The notes: generated from the letters alone by a model not told the origin. DNA of 64,000 nt from Serpula lacrymans var. lacrymans S7.9 (GCF_000218685.1 NW_006763291.1:2264308-2328307); one strand, 5' to 3'. Positions 49,306 through 59,829 are shown, numbered from the stretch's first letter. Translations and numbers: made by a program.

Positions 49306-49897
49306 ATATACCTGTCAAGTCCTTGCTGAAAGGCGGTGAAGCAGGGTATGAGAGTTGAAGAGTATCAATATAGGCGCAAATCCAAACTAATATTGAACTA
49401 AAGAATAATACATCGAGTATGTACTTCTTTATATAGTGAATAACAAGGGTCAGACCGAGAAAGGGAAGAGTTAAGAAAGTGGTCTGACCAATTGACTAAC
49501 CAATAGGAAAAGAAAGAGAAAGTGGTCCGATCTATCGTATTTACTAATCATATGAGAGAAAGTATTGATAAGAGATGTGTGATTGGCTGTATCAGTAAGC
49601 CCATGAGAAGGCGCTGACTCACAGCCTTCCTCGCTTATCAATATCCCTCCGAAGTATTCCCAGACATAGCACTGAATCGTTGCTATGTCATTTGGATATC
49701 TTCTCGAGGGTCTATAACAGTTCTCCTCTGTTGTAAGTATGATAGGACGTGAGTATGAATGGAGAATAAGAAGAAAAAGGATAAAAGTAATAGAGTACCA
49801 GGTGTAATCTCTAGTCCAAGAGCGAGAGGAGTGACCGGGAATAACTCAGATAACCACGACATGATGGGAATGCAATAAGAAAAATTGATTCCTCACA
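49306..49897 (+). mobile_element. LTR family A, copy A4
   Basis: From CCTGTCAAGTCCTTGCTG to GATTCCTCACA this matches the reverse complement of A3 almost throughout and lacks only the first 30-40 bp. It is followed directly by a copia leader, so it is a true 5' LTR of an element truncated downstream. Confidence 0.8.
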
Positions 49898-49898
49898 G

Positions 49899-50022
49899 TA
49901 TCACCTCAGACTCTACTACGAGATCTGAGGTGAGACCTTCTCTGTTTTTTCCCCTTTTTGATTACCTAGCTGATTATTTGTATAGCCTTTATCTTATCTT
50001 AGATCAATCTGAACAACTTGAG
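49899..50022 (+). mobile_element. Copia leader, copy 2 (truncated element)
   Basis: It starts TATCACCTCAGACTC and runs through TAGCTGATTATTTGTATAGC to AACAACTTGAG, as in copy 1. It then diverges before the gag start codon, so this second element is cut off by unrelated sequence. Confidence 0.7.
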
Positions 50023-50147
50023 CAGCCATTGTTCTCTATGGAGCATAGCCACCTCTCCATGGAGTCACCATTGTACCCCTAGGAGTCATTATACCTTAGC
50101 GAGTAGCACCTCTTACTATAAGTAGTAGGGAGTTTAGTATAGGAATA

Positions 50148-50293
50148 CCTCAGTCGTTTCTATAGCCTCTTGGGCAGCGGCTGAGGTATGTTACATTACA
50201 TTTATTAGAGATTACCTTAAACTGACATCTATTGTAGTTTCTCTTAGGTAAATAATATCAGTCATTTTTATAGCCTCTCAGGCAGCGGCTGAG
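50148..50293. repeat. Two related CTCAG...CTGAG units
   Basis: Units at 50148-50186 and 50259-50293 share CAGTC-TTT-TATAGCCTCT and GGCAGCGGCTGAG. The first is bounded by CCTCAG and CTGAGG and could form a small stem. They resemble the hairpins at 50671-50808 in their ends but not in their centre. Confidence 0.55.
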
Positions 50294-50462
50294 TTTCTCT
50301 TAGATTTATTAGGTACAGGGTCCTGCCAAGTGGCAGAGCACAAGGAACATAATTCCGGGAAGACTGAAGGTCCGGGAGTTTGGACTTGGGGGAGTTTTCT
50401 GGCTACTGTGACACAGGTATGACAGAATCCACCAAAGAGGGAAAATGAATGAAACAGTTGTG

Positions 50463-51099
50463 AGTATATAAAGGAAAGACCCTATGAGTATTCCTATGTA
50501 GGTAATGTTGAGGTATGGACTACATTACATTTGTTTTAGTATCCATTTACTACTATACAAACTATCACTGAACACTTGAAATCTTTTCCTTGTTTTCGCT
50601 TTTTTGCACATTACATAATTTTAAATTTCCACACTCGAATAGCAAAACTCGGATACCTCAGTAACGACAACCTCAGTCTTCTCCAAATAGACTGAGGTAT
50701 GTCAAACTGCTACTATAGACCATTACAACAAACTCCCAATATTTCTTAGTCACTCTATTATTACAGGTACATCATAATAGAATATAAGTCTTCTCCAAAT
50801 AGACTGAGTTACTCTATTATTACAGACAACAGGTAATGATGTCACAGTCAATGTACGATGATGTATGATGACAAAGGTTGTAATGTTCCAACAGCTTCTT
50901 TAGCCTTAAAGTCCTCGGGGAGGACTTCACATACACTCTGAACACAACTAATATTATCTGATTATTGTTGAGTGCTGCTTCACCATCATTAATGCAACCA
51001 TACTATGTTGGAATATTGCAACCTTCATCATCATACATTGACTGTGACATTGTTACCTACATGGGAATACTCATAGGAATACTATAGAAAGTATATAAC
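50463..51099. repeat. Nested inverted repeats (fold-back segment)
   Basis: An outer pair, 50463-50510 and 51051-51099, shares CCTATGAGTATTCC then ATGTAGGTAA in opposite orientation (about 24 of 25 positions) beside a TATATA motif. An inner pair, 50832-50894 and 51007-51058, shares GATGTCACAGTCAATGTA and an AAGGTTG-AAT-TTCCAACA block, also inverted, with a 112-bp spacer. This is what remains of one or more fold-back or head-to-head LTR-like elements. No coding sequence. Confidence 0.6.
50671..50808. repeat. Perfect 8-bp hairpin and its direct repeat
   Basis: CCTCAGTC at 50671-50678 and GACTGAGG at 50690-50697 form a perfect 8-bp stem with an 11-base loop (TTCTCCAAATA). The same AGTCTTCTCCAAATAGACT core appears again at about 50787-50806. 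ACTCTATTATTACAG also occurs twice (about 50752 and 50810). Confidence 0.7.
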
Positions 51100-51498
51100 T
51101 ACTACTACAAAACCTGTATTTACTTAGTCGTTCCCATCATGCCTTAGTCATAAACAACTTCAGACATTCTCGATTCCCAACGTACTATAGTGAGCGCATA
51201 ACTCTGATCACAATCATTACTGAATGTATTTAATCCAGTGAATGGTGTGGGACCAAAAGCATCACTTTTCACGTCATTGTTTTCTAAATCCTCCTCATCA
51301 GAAGCTTTGACCGCATGGAGATTACCGATGCAGCCTTTCTTCATCAAAAACCAGGATTCCAACTTTTTTCCTTCAAGAACTCTATTGCTGCACCGCGGGA
51401 ACAAAACAGTACAAGAGAATGTACAATTTACAATGACTGCTACTCTTTGCCTGGTGGCCTCCCCCTAAGACGTATTTGTACACAAGTGAGTACGGCTT

Positions 51499-52564
51499 TT
51501 ATGCGCCGTTCTTCACGGCCTCCCAGGAGGGCCTCGAGGAAATGTCCTTCCACCACCTGTGAGAAAGAACGGTGGTGAGTACCACATCAATAATCAACTA
51601 TTCACATAAAAAAAAACCGAACGAGCTTTTCGTGGGATCGGAACAAACAAATAGTTACAACACGTTCGAGCGTGTTTCAACCAAGACAGTACCAAATATA
51701 GCCTGAGACAAGAATAGTGCAGAAAATCGAACGTACCTTGCAACGTTGGGCCTCGTCTCAGACTCCAAGATATCGTTTCCTTGGTATCCGAGCATGCTAC
51801 CGTAAGGCAAGTGGAACAGGTCGGCGAGAGTGACGTGCTGTGAGTAAAGTAGATTAGCATTCTTTCAATGTGATTCATAGACCTCGTTCAGTGGGAACAT
51901 CGGTACGGAGAACAGAAAATCGAAATTTTCTTTTTGAGAAAGAAAGTAGATAGATAACTCACATCACCAGCGATGTACTTCTGTTTGCTGAGAATCCTCT
52001 CGTAACCATCCAATTTTCCATTCAATGTGGTGAGCAACTCCTCAACTCGGGCCTTGTCGGTCTCTACTCCGTACATCCTAATAATGTTAACATCGACCAT
52101 CAACATCATGTTCGTGATGATCGGATATTAGACTTACTTCTTGAAAACGTTCTCCCATGCCAAACCGGATGTGGAGGGGTCGAATTGAGAGGTTTCGATG
52201 GAAAGACCTCGCTCGTAAATAGCCAAAACTTCAGGGTCGTTACTGGTGGGGATCAAGTCCTGGGTACCCTGCGATGCGTATTTCCTGGTGATGTAGGTCC
52301 CGATTGCGCGCGATTCGTAAAGGACGAAGCCATCGTCGTCCTTCTCATGTTATCAATATCAGGCATCAGTGATAGAGCTACTGAAGGGCTCACGATGTAA
52401 GGGACTTGGCCGAAAGGCTGCTTCTCAAGGTAACTGGCAGATTTGTGCTCGGCTTTGGATAAGTCGACGGGGACGACCTCGTATGGGACGTTCTTCTCCT
52501 TGCAGACAACAGCGACACGTCGGACACAGGTCGACAAGGGGATACCGTAGATTTTAAGGGTCAT
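51499..52564 (-). CDS. Glutathione S-transferase, phi-like, copy 3
   Basis: Near-duplicate of copy 2. The start at 52564 gives MTLKIYGIPLSTCVRRVAVV, then CKEKNVPYEVVPVDLSKAEH and LEKQPFGQVPYI. Exon 2 carries DDDGFVLYESRAIGTYITRK. Later exons have FDPSTSGLAWENVFKK, RVEELLTTLNGKLDGYERIL, KQKYIAGD and HVTLADLFHLPYGSMLGYQG, then RPNVARWWKDISSRPSWEAV and KNGA with the stop at 51499-51501. The penultimate exon reads NDILESETRPNVAR, with extra residues where copies 1 and 2 have VLEKRPNV, a small in-frame difference near the splice site. All glutathione-site segments are kept, so it should be active. Confidence 0.9.
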
Positions 52565-52643
52565 GGTTAGATGTAAGGAGGTGGGGTGCTATGAAGGATC
52601 TGAGAGGAAGTAGAAGGAGATGGGTAAGATGGGTGAGGAACGG

Positions 52644-52652
52644 CTTTATATA
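52644..52652 (-). promoter_or_regulatory. TATA box of GST copy 3
   Basis: TATATAAAG on the minus strand about 80 bp before the start codon, at the same relative place as in copy 2 and followed by the shared GGACACCAGACC block. Confidence 0.65.
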
Positions 52653-52656
52653 TGCT

Positions 52657-53894
52657 CCTGGACACCAGACCGGCCTTTTGATGATCTCTGATGTCAGTTG
52701 GAAGGTTACTGATTTTACTGACACGTGATTAGTAGCTGGAGCTTACGCTTCGGGAGACGCTCACCTGATCTTTCTAATCCAAACTGACCAAGAAGTTTGA
52801 TGTGCTTAGATACTGACAGTGCCGACAGCGCTGGCACCTGTCCACGTCAATGCAGCTGTGCTGTTCTCGATCTTGGCGGTCAGGTCGGGTTCGCGTGTGA
52901 GGCTTTATGCATTTCAGGACTGGAGTTAGTATCGAGGAAGTCAGGTTGACGTTGATTGGATTGTAAGCCAGGCCCCCCTTTGATGCTTACAGTGTTAATG
53001 ACGTCCTCGTTCAATGTTTTTCCCTATTACTCATCAACATCTTGATAGCTCGGGCACGGCCGTTTTGTGATATGAGAGCGATTTACTGTAAATGGTTATC
53101 TCCAGGTGGATATGTATACTCCTGGTTCACGAAACTGATCTGGCATGGAATGTCATAGAAGGAGACAAGCGTGTGATCGTGGGCCACTTTAGCTTGAATA
53201 GGTAAGAACGCCTTAATGTGCGAAAATATATCTTTTACTGGGACAGGGGCTGAAGCGAGGCATCGAAAACATCGTAGTACAAATGAATACGCCTCGTGGT
53301 AGATATCTGGACTGATGGAACTTTGCCCCAGGTGCTGATTGGAATAAGTGATAATCCGAGCGCAAGTTAACAAAGTCAGTTGACCAAAACATCGCGACTA
53401 CTGGCCGAGGGTAATTTGTCCATGATTGTTAAGCAACTACCCCGGTTGTGGTGGTGGTATAGCCAATAAAAATTGAAGGGCAAATAACGCAGCAACGTAG
53501 GGAATCCGTATGTCACGGCGGGGAGGTCAGTACCCGAGATTAGCGGATGTAGTCTCGCGACGTCGGGCCTGGCAGCTGTGCTCAGAGCATTACAACAGTA
53601 TTGGGAATTGGTGTACATTGATTGGCACGAACCTAACGATGAGAGGGAACGAGGCGATGTCATGTGAGTCAGCATTAGATAGGGGACAATGTTATCTTAC
53701 AGACATGTGCTTTGTCTAGTTCAAGCGTTGTGGATATCGCTTCAGCCACTATAAGACGCATTACCAAATAAGTCAACGCACTTGCCACTTTAAGCCCTAC
53801 TACGTCATGCTCCCCTCTTCCAAATGCTGCAATGCTGCGTGCCACAGAATCATAGCACCAATCATCACACTCACCAAGTAATCCAGCCGCAGAA
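52657..53894. other. Region between GST copy 3 and HAD-like gene
   Basis: 52657 to about 52930 is the duplicated GST upstream DNA. Beyond it, a minus-strand open frame at 53083-53373 (IKAFLPIQAKVAHDHTLVSF) reads like protein but matches nothing I know, and I cannot extend it with splice sites. The rest holds the HAD gene promoter. Confidence 0.3.
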
Positions 53895-54884
53895 ATGCAA
53901 AAATCGTTGACCTCGCATCGTGTCCTCGTTCTCGACGTCTTTGGTACACTTATCAACGTGGAGCAAGGCATCAAGTCAGCCCTCTCAACGTACCCACCTC
54001 TGTCTGATACCCAGAAAGATACCAGCAATCGACAATGGTCTCCTAACGACGCACTTTTGGCTTTCGCATCTGTCGAGAAAGATTTAAGTGCTCAGTTCCC
54101 AACAATGTCGTACACAGATCTCCTTGCACTCGCCCATCGCACACTCTGTCGCAGGGTTTCTGGTATTTCGGATGACACGAGCCAGGGAAATGGTAATGAC
54201 CCATTTGAAGGTGAAAAGACAGATGCTGGCGCAGGCCCCTCTACATCTGCTACCACGGAGGAGGTCCTCGCAGGAAAGGGAGGTGAAATGAAGAGCGCAA
54301 AGGGGACTAGTGCACAGGAGGACGACGAACATACGGCCTTTGCTAAGCATGTCCTCGCCTCACCGCCGTTCCCTGATGCCCAGGATGGGCTGCGCAGACT
54401 CGCGCGGCATTTCCAGCTCGTCGTCCTAAGCAATGTTGATAAATCAGGATGGAAGCAGATGGAGGAGATGCTCTGCTCACCCGAGCCTTCAGCGCCACCA
54501 CTCACCGCCAGTTCCACGGCTATTAATGCATCTTCCTCTTCTCCCTTTTCTATTGTTCTTCACGCGCAAGATCAACTATCATCAGCTGGTAACACCGATT
54601 CGGTCTCGCGGACCGTTGTTAATGACGTACTCAAAACTATACATTCTACAATCGACATGACCCCTGATCAAGTCATTGTGGTGTCCCACAGCTTCGTCCC
54701 AGCGAGCGTACAGGTGAGGAGTGTCTGGATAGAAAGGGAGGGTAGCGTACTTGGAGTGCGGGGTTTTGGCGGCTGTGAAAGCAATGGTAGCGAAGAAGGA
54801 AAGAAAACTTCGACATGGCACTTTTCGACTTTGAGCGAGCTTGCAGACGCAGTTGAAGGGGAGATCGATATGGGTAAAGTCTAG
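53895..54884 (+). CDS. HAD-superfamily, haloacid dehalogenase-like protein
   Basis: A single-exon gene of 329 residues. It begins MQKSLTSHRVLVLDVFGTLI, where D-V-F-G-T is HAD motif I with the nucleophile Asp, as in type II haloacid dehalogenases. Motif II is FQLVVLSNVDKSG. Between them is a cap region broken by a low-complexity insert (about residues 90-150, Gly/Ser/Thr/Glu-rich). Around HAQDQLSSAGN and VIVVSHSFVPASVQVRSVWI, the places where I expect the motif III Lys (YKP) and motif IV Asp (LFHDH), neither residue is seen. Activity is therefore doubtful. It ends at TAG, 54882-54884. The start has no upstream Met in frame. Confidence 0.7.
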   Translation: MQKSLTSHRVLVLDVFGTLINVEQGIKSALSTYPPLSDTQKDTSNRQWSPNDALLAFASVEKDLSAQFPTMSYTDLLALAHRTLCRRVSGISDDTSQGNGNDPFEGEKTDAGAGPSTSATTEEVLAGKGGEMKSAKGTSAQEDDEHTAFAKHVLASPPFPDAQDGLRRLARHFQLVVLSNVDKSGWKQMEEMLCSPEPSAPPLTASSTAINASSSSPFSIVLHAQDQLSSAGNTDSVSRTVVNDVLKTIHSTIDMTPDQVIVVSHSFVPASVQVRSVWIEREGSVLGVRGFGGCESNGSEEGKKTSTWHFSTLSELADAVEGEIDMGKV

Positions 54885-55097
54885 GAAACCAATCGAAATC
54901 AAGGGATATCGTCGTTAGATTTTGAGACAAGCATGAAAATGTCGTCCTGGTTCTTATCATGCAGATAACAATGTACCATAGTCGTTATGATATCAATGTT
55001 TTAATCTTCACGGTGCGGCCAATGCTGGATTCCTGAGCCCGTGACAATACACCAATTGTTCAAATTTTGAGAACGGAAGAACGCAAGGGCCATAATT

Positions 55098-55960
55098 TTG
55101 TGGGTGGAGATGTGGCTTATCCTGCAATGCGCTCGGGTTCAAGTATCGTCGTCACACTTCATCTGGAGAAGCGAAACAAATCGATACTCACGACTTGTAG
55201 TCATTGCAATCATCGAAATTTCGGAAAATGCTGCCAAAATCGAGCACCCAGGTCCCAGGGGGCACTACATCGAGAAGAAATATGGCCGTGCATGGTATCC
55301 AGGGCATGATCCTTGTAGAACCTGGAAAATATGCATTATACAAGCAGGGCGGTCAAACATTTCATTTCGATCCCCCGTGAGGACGGGTCTTTGTGAGAAG
55401 CTAGTTACAAAGTAAGTTCCTGGTTATGGTGTCACGGATCACGCACCATGTTCTGATACACGATAAAGATTACGCGGGCTAAAAGAGAATGAAACAAGGG
55501 TGTCAGAGTTGCTGACTACACTGAACGCAGAATTGGATGTATACGAGGTGATCTTGGGAAAGACTTGCTGGTAACGTGAGCTGCCTATTTCTTGCCTTCA
55601 CTTGCTTCCCATTGTGTGTCAGGCTGCTACTCTGTCTATGGAGAGTGGGCACAATAACAAGGGTGGCTTCAGCTTATTCCAAGTCACTGTAAAACTACTA
55701 GATGCTCTCTGATTCAAGGACGTGACTCTGGCAGATCTTTATCATCTGCCAAACGGAACTCTGTTGCTAAGGATGGGATTCGATGTCATCGAGAAAAAAC
55801 CAAACGCTGTAAGGTAGGCTCACTTACTAGTGTCCATAACAATGTCCAAGCTTTCTGACCAAGACGGTGGGAAGACATCTCGTTGAGGCTGTCCTAGCAC
55901 TCCCTGAAGAGTGGCTTATAGATGCAAATGAAGCAAGGATGAGAGGGACGACATAGCTGT
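55098..55960 (+). pseudogene. Decayed glutathione S-transferase, copy 4
   Basis: Recognisable pieces are in GST order. First comes SGSSIVVTLHLEKRNKS (weak), then EISENAAKIEHPG and IEKKYGRAWYPG. RGLKENETRVSELLTTLN is better read as GLKENETRVSELLTTLNAEL, with DVYEVILGKTCW and a stop. After that come DVTLADLYHLPNGTLLLRMG, FDVIEKKPNAVR, and RWEDISLRLS followed by a stop. Frameshifts and stops lie in most pieces, the LAGD segment is damaged and no start codon fits. It is closer to copy 1 than to copies 2/3 in the C-terminal half (VIEKKPN). A clear relic that extends the GST locus to about 17 kb. Confidence 0.75.
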
Positions 55961-56763
55961 TATACTGTATGGCTTCACTACGCAACAAGACCAGTATGAA
56001 TTATGAGGTTTCTCGCGCACGCATTTTTTGCTTTTCACATATCGGCACCTCAGGGAAGTTAATTCCAAATGCCTTCGCGATTGAGTGTTCGAAAGAGTAC
56101 TATTTACCAGAAAATTATCAGCAAAAAATTATTTTACTGTACTGACCAATGTCAATGTCATAGCTACTCGTGGACTGGTCCATCGAGAACACTTGCTGAC
56201 GGTTCAAATGTTATTATTATCGCGTTAGCTCATGTCGCTAAAGACATGCATGGTGGCGTGAATCGAGAGTAGCACGGAGTTTCCAGTGCTCTTAAGGTAA
56301 GCAGCTAAATTCATATCAGTAAGTAGACCGGAACTTGAGATATTTAAATTATTACGTAGGAGTTTAGCTGACCTCTAATTGACTTGAAAATATTAGACAG
56401 GCAGATTGCCGTCGTTTCGGCATAATGAAATTATTTGAACTCCGTTGTAATTCTCACGTCGCTTTATCGATATGAATATAGCTGAGATTCTTAAGTATTC
56501 ACTATGCCAGTTCGGGAATGTGCGCTAGTGCAGATCCATTGACTGAAAGATGACATCTATCTCGTACCAACCGTTCTTTGAGGCCGCGTATTTTCAATGC
56601 GAAAACACTTGTTACACCTGCTGCGTAGGGAAGGAACTTTGTCGGGAACACATGGTCTTGTTACCATTTGTGTGCTTGACAGCACCCGGCCCGCATAAAA
56701 TCATAAGCTTTCTACAACTTTAAAGATATGTGGTCTGGCTGCGCAGCTTTTTGAGCGTACACA
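55961..56763. other. Intergenic upstream of second P450
   Basis: About 800 bp, AT-rich and without reading frames worth calling. CATAAAATC near 56695 is a weak TATA-like site about 70 bp before the P450 start. Confidence 0.35.
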
Positions 56764-59193
56764 ATGTCCCTCACTATCCAGCACGCCTTCGATGTCGGTA
56801 AATATTATCTTGCCAATGTTAGGATATATCACGCTGCCATTTTGATATCTGGTTCGTCCTATCCTGATCCATAGTGCTCAATGTTCTTGGGCTTACATAC
56901 CAGCGTCTCCCAGGATATATCTGCTACCGAGCATTATATCGCATTGTACTCTGGCCTTGCTTGCTTTCTCCCCTTCGCCATCTCCCTGGACCGCCCACCG
57001 GTAATCCTTTGATCGGCCAGTGGCGTGCTATTGTTCACAAAGAAGCCGGCATTCCTCAGCGTGAATGGGTCAAGAAATATGGTCCTGTTGTTTCTGCTGT
57101 CGGTCCCATAGGCGTAGAACGTCTTATATTCACGAAACCCGAGGCGCTACATAGAATACTCGTCAGCGGTTGGCTCGAATGTCCTCGTGTATGCTATTTT
57201 AACAGCCACTAGAGCTTAAAACTCACTCACTCTCTAGCCAAGCTTCTTAAAAAATATCCTTGGTTTAGTGGCTGGTTACGGGCTTTTGACGGTAACAGGC
57301 AACGAACACAAGCAAATGCGCAAGGCAATGAATCCAGCTTTCTCGATCCCTAATTTGATGGCTCGTAGGTGCCCGTCTTGACATGCGACGGATCGTATCT
57401 AATGTTCTTTGCAGAGACTGATATGTATTATGACTCTATCGAAAGGTAAATAACTATGCCATCTACACTGTCAATTTTTAACGTAATTTTCAGTCTTATA
57501 GATATCCTCAGGTCTGAAGTCAACGCTGAAAGGGACCCTGCGAAGGGGAAAGAAATTCTCATGTACGACTGGAGTACGTAAGATATTTGGTGATTATCAG
57601 TGAATTTATTAATTTTTTTTCAGTGAGCAAAGTGACTTTGGACATTATATGCGAGACTGCCTTCGGTTATAAGCCAGATTCCCTACATAATCCTCACAAT
57701 GAACTTGCAGAAGCTTACGAGAACTTGATCGACTTACAATCAGGTAAGCTCGTCTGTCTCGTAGATATTTGTATTTGTTCCAGCTCATGCCTTTGTAAAA
57801 CCCAGGTCCCAATATCGCTCGGTTCATTTTATTGGTGATAATTCCAGGATTTCCCTATTTGCTAGCTTCACAGTGGGGCTACAATCACCGTCACTGGTTT
57901 GAGAAAATTCCTATTCTCCGTTCGTTGTTCTTTGATAGTATGCTTTAGTGCTTCTATTTACATCGACTTCACAAGGTCCTGCGGCCATCCTTATGGACTC
58001 TATGCATCGCATTAAAACGATATCTCGCCAAATGTTAGCAGAAAAAACTGCAGACTTGGCCGTGGCTGCATCTGATACCGAGGCTAAACGAGATATCATG
58101 TCTTTACTTGTGCGGGCTCGTACAGCTGACAAAGGCGAGGGTTACCAAATGAGTGATACTGCCATGATGGATCAAGTTGTCAGTGATATACTAATCTAAA
58201 AGGATTCTTGATTAATTTGCCTTTACAGTTGACGTTCCTCGGCGCTGGACACGAAACGACAGCTTCAGGTTTGGCATGGGTATGTTCCCCCTTGTGTTTG
58301 TTCCCAGTCTTTACCAACTGAAACCCATATACAAGACGCTCTGGCTCCTCGCCAACGATACTGCTGCTCAGGACAAGCTCCGACATGAAGTGTCTGCCAT
58401 ACTTGCTAATAATCCCCGCCCCGACTATCGTACTTTAAAAGATTTACAGTGGCTTGATTGTGTTGTGTAAACGTTCCCTACTCTATATAACCCTTTACAT
58501 CACTGACTAAATCATTTGCAACAGCATGGAGAGTCTGCGCGTACTTCCCCCTGTACCAATGACTGTTCGGAAAGCAGCAGAAAATCAGAGTATTGATGGT
58601 ACGTTTGTCCCTAAGGGAACTCTACTCTATATTCCGGTACGTGTTTCGTATATAGGGTATCGGGACGTCATGCCATCTTCCTTTGAGTAGATCCGCGTCG
58701 TCAATACCTGGAAGGAAATTTGGGGTGAAGATGCCGAGGAGTAGGTCCACACAATCACATTGTTATGTGACAATAATCAATGAACCTGGCATCTAGATTC
58801 CGTCCCGAGCGGTGGCTCAACCTCCCTAAAGAATACAACTCCACCTTTTCGTTGTTGTCATTCATTGCAGGCCCGCATGCTTGCATTGGTAAAACCATGG
58901 CCATCATGGAGATGAAGGCTATCTTGGCGTAAGTCCATTCTCGTATATTATATCATCGCTCGAAGCTAAATCACACATGGGGTAGCGGTATAATTGCAAA
59001 GTTCGCTTTTGAGCCAGCGTATGTGGGACAGGTGGCTAAACCTACAGCTGCTATCACTATGAGTAAGTTGAGAGACTGTCAAGTCATCCTCTTCCGGGCT
59101 CATGCAATCTGCCCTCATACAGAACCCGCAGATGGCATGCCTTTGCGTGTGAGATGTGTAGCACCAACGCCTGTCGCAAGCATGGCATTGTGA
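56764..59193 (+). CDS. Cytochrome P450, microsomal, basidiomycete type
   Basis: The start at 56764 gives a short first exon (MSLTIQHAFD and a split codon). After the intron comes VLNVLGLTYQRLPGYICY, a hydrophobic anchor, and the hinge HLPGPPTGNPLIGQW. The body includes VAGYGLLTVTGNEHKQMRKA and MNPAFSIPNLMA, where the C-helix would lie. SKVTLDIICETAFGYKPDSL and the I-helix LTFLGAGHETTASGLAW (AGxETT) follow. ExxR is ESLRVLPPVPMTVRKA. The PERW motif is FRPERWLNLP and the heme loop is LSFIAGPHACIGKTMAIMEM. The loop keeps the Cys but has His in place of the usual Arg, which is known from some P450 families. About 540 residues in thirteen or so exons, stop at 59191-59193. Complete. The substrate cannot be predicted. 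Confidence 0.9.
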
Positions 59194-59829
59194 ATGCGTG
59201 ATCTACTGTAGTTACGAGCCCCCCCCCCTAAGAAGACATGATGTATGTGCTAAGAAGACATGATGTATGTGTATGGCTTACCACTTTGTTTACCTCTTCT
59301 TTTATTTCATTTTTTATTTTACGTTTTCATCGTGGAAATGTCATGTCGAAGATGCTCTCTCCTTTTTGTTTGGGTTTCAATATAAGAGCTATTGTGTATC
59401 TATTAAAATGTTGTTTACTACTTACTGGAATTGATGGAGAATGATTGAAACTACAAAAGTTGTAGTGAGGAAAGTAAAATATTAGAAGGCTCCTCAGAAA
59501 AATATAATGCTTGAAGTCCGAATGACAACTATCCCAGATAGTTCGGAAATTTACCCAGATTATCGATAAATGCCAACGCATGGTGAAAATATAGCCTACA
59601 TCTCCAATATATCCTGCAAGATCGGGGAGTGTACTTCCAGTTCCGTACAGATCTTGCTCAGCACACACTTAAGTAGATGCATTTCACAAGAATTTGTATC
59701 ATGACAGTGGTTTATTGAATGCGTATGAAAAAATGAAGTATGGTAAATGTGATCCGATCTCTCCCAGACAACACCAGGAAAGAAGTTAACGCTTATAATC
59801 GCGAGTTATTCCTCAGTTCGGCGGGAGCT
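59194..59829. other. Convergent 3' region with C10 run and 22-bp tandem repeat
   Basis: About 640 bp between converging genes. A run of ten C at 59219-59228 is followed by two copies of TAAGAAGACATGATGTATGTG (59229-59271, period 22). The remainder is AT-rich. No gene. Confidence 0.6.

Noticed and set aside
48966..49339. 107- and 84-codon open frames between the inverted LTRs
   Set aside because: Low-complexity Ser/Pro/His/Tyr translations of a CCATCATC-rich tract; they start inside the LTR.
44500..51150. Possible CRISPR-like or other regularly spaced array
   Set aside because: The repeats are irregular in spacing, size and orientation and are fully explained by LTRs, leaders and fold-backs; the host is a eukaryote.
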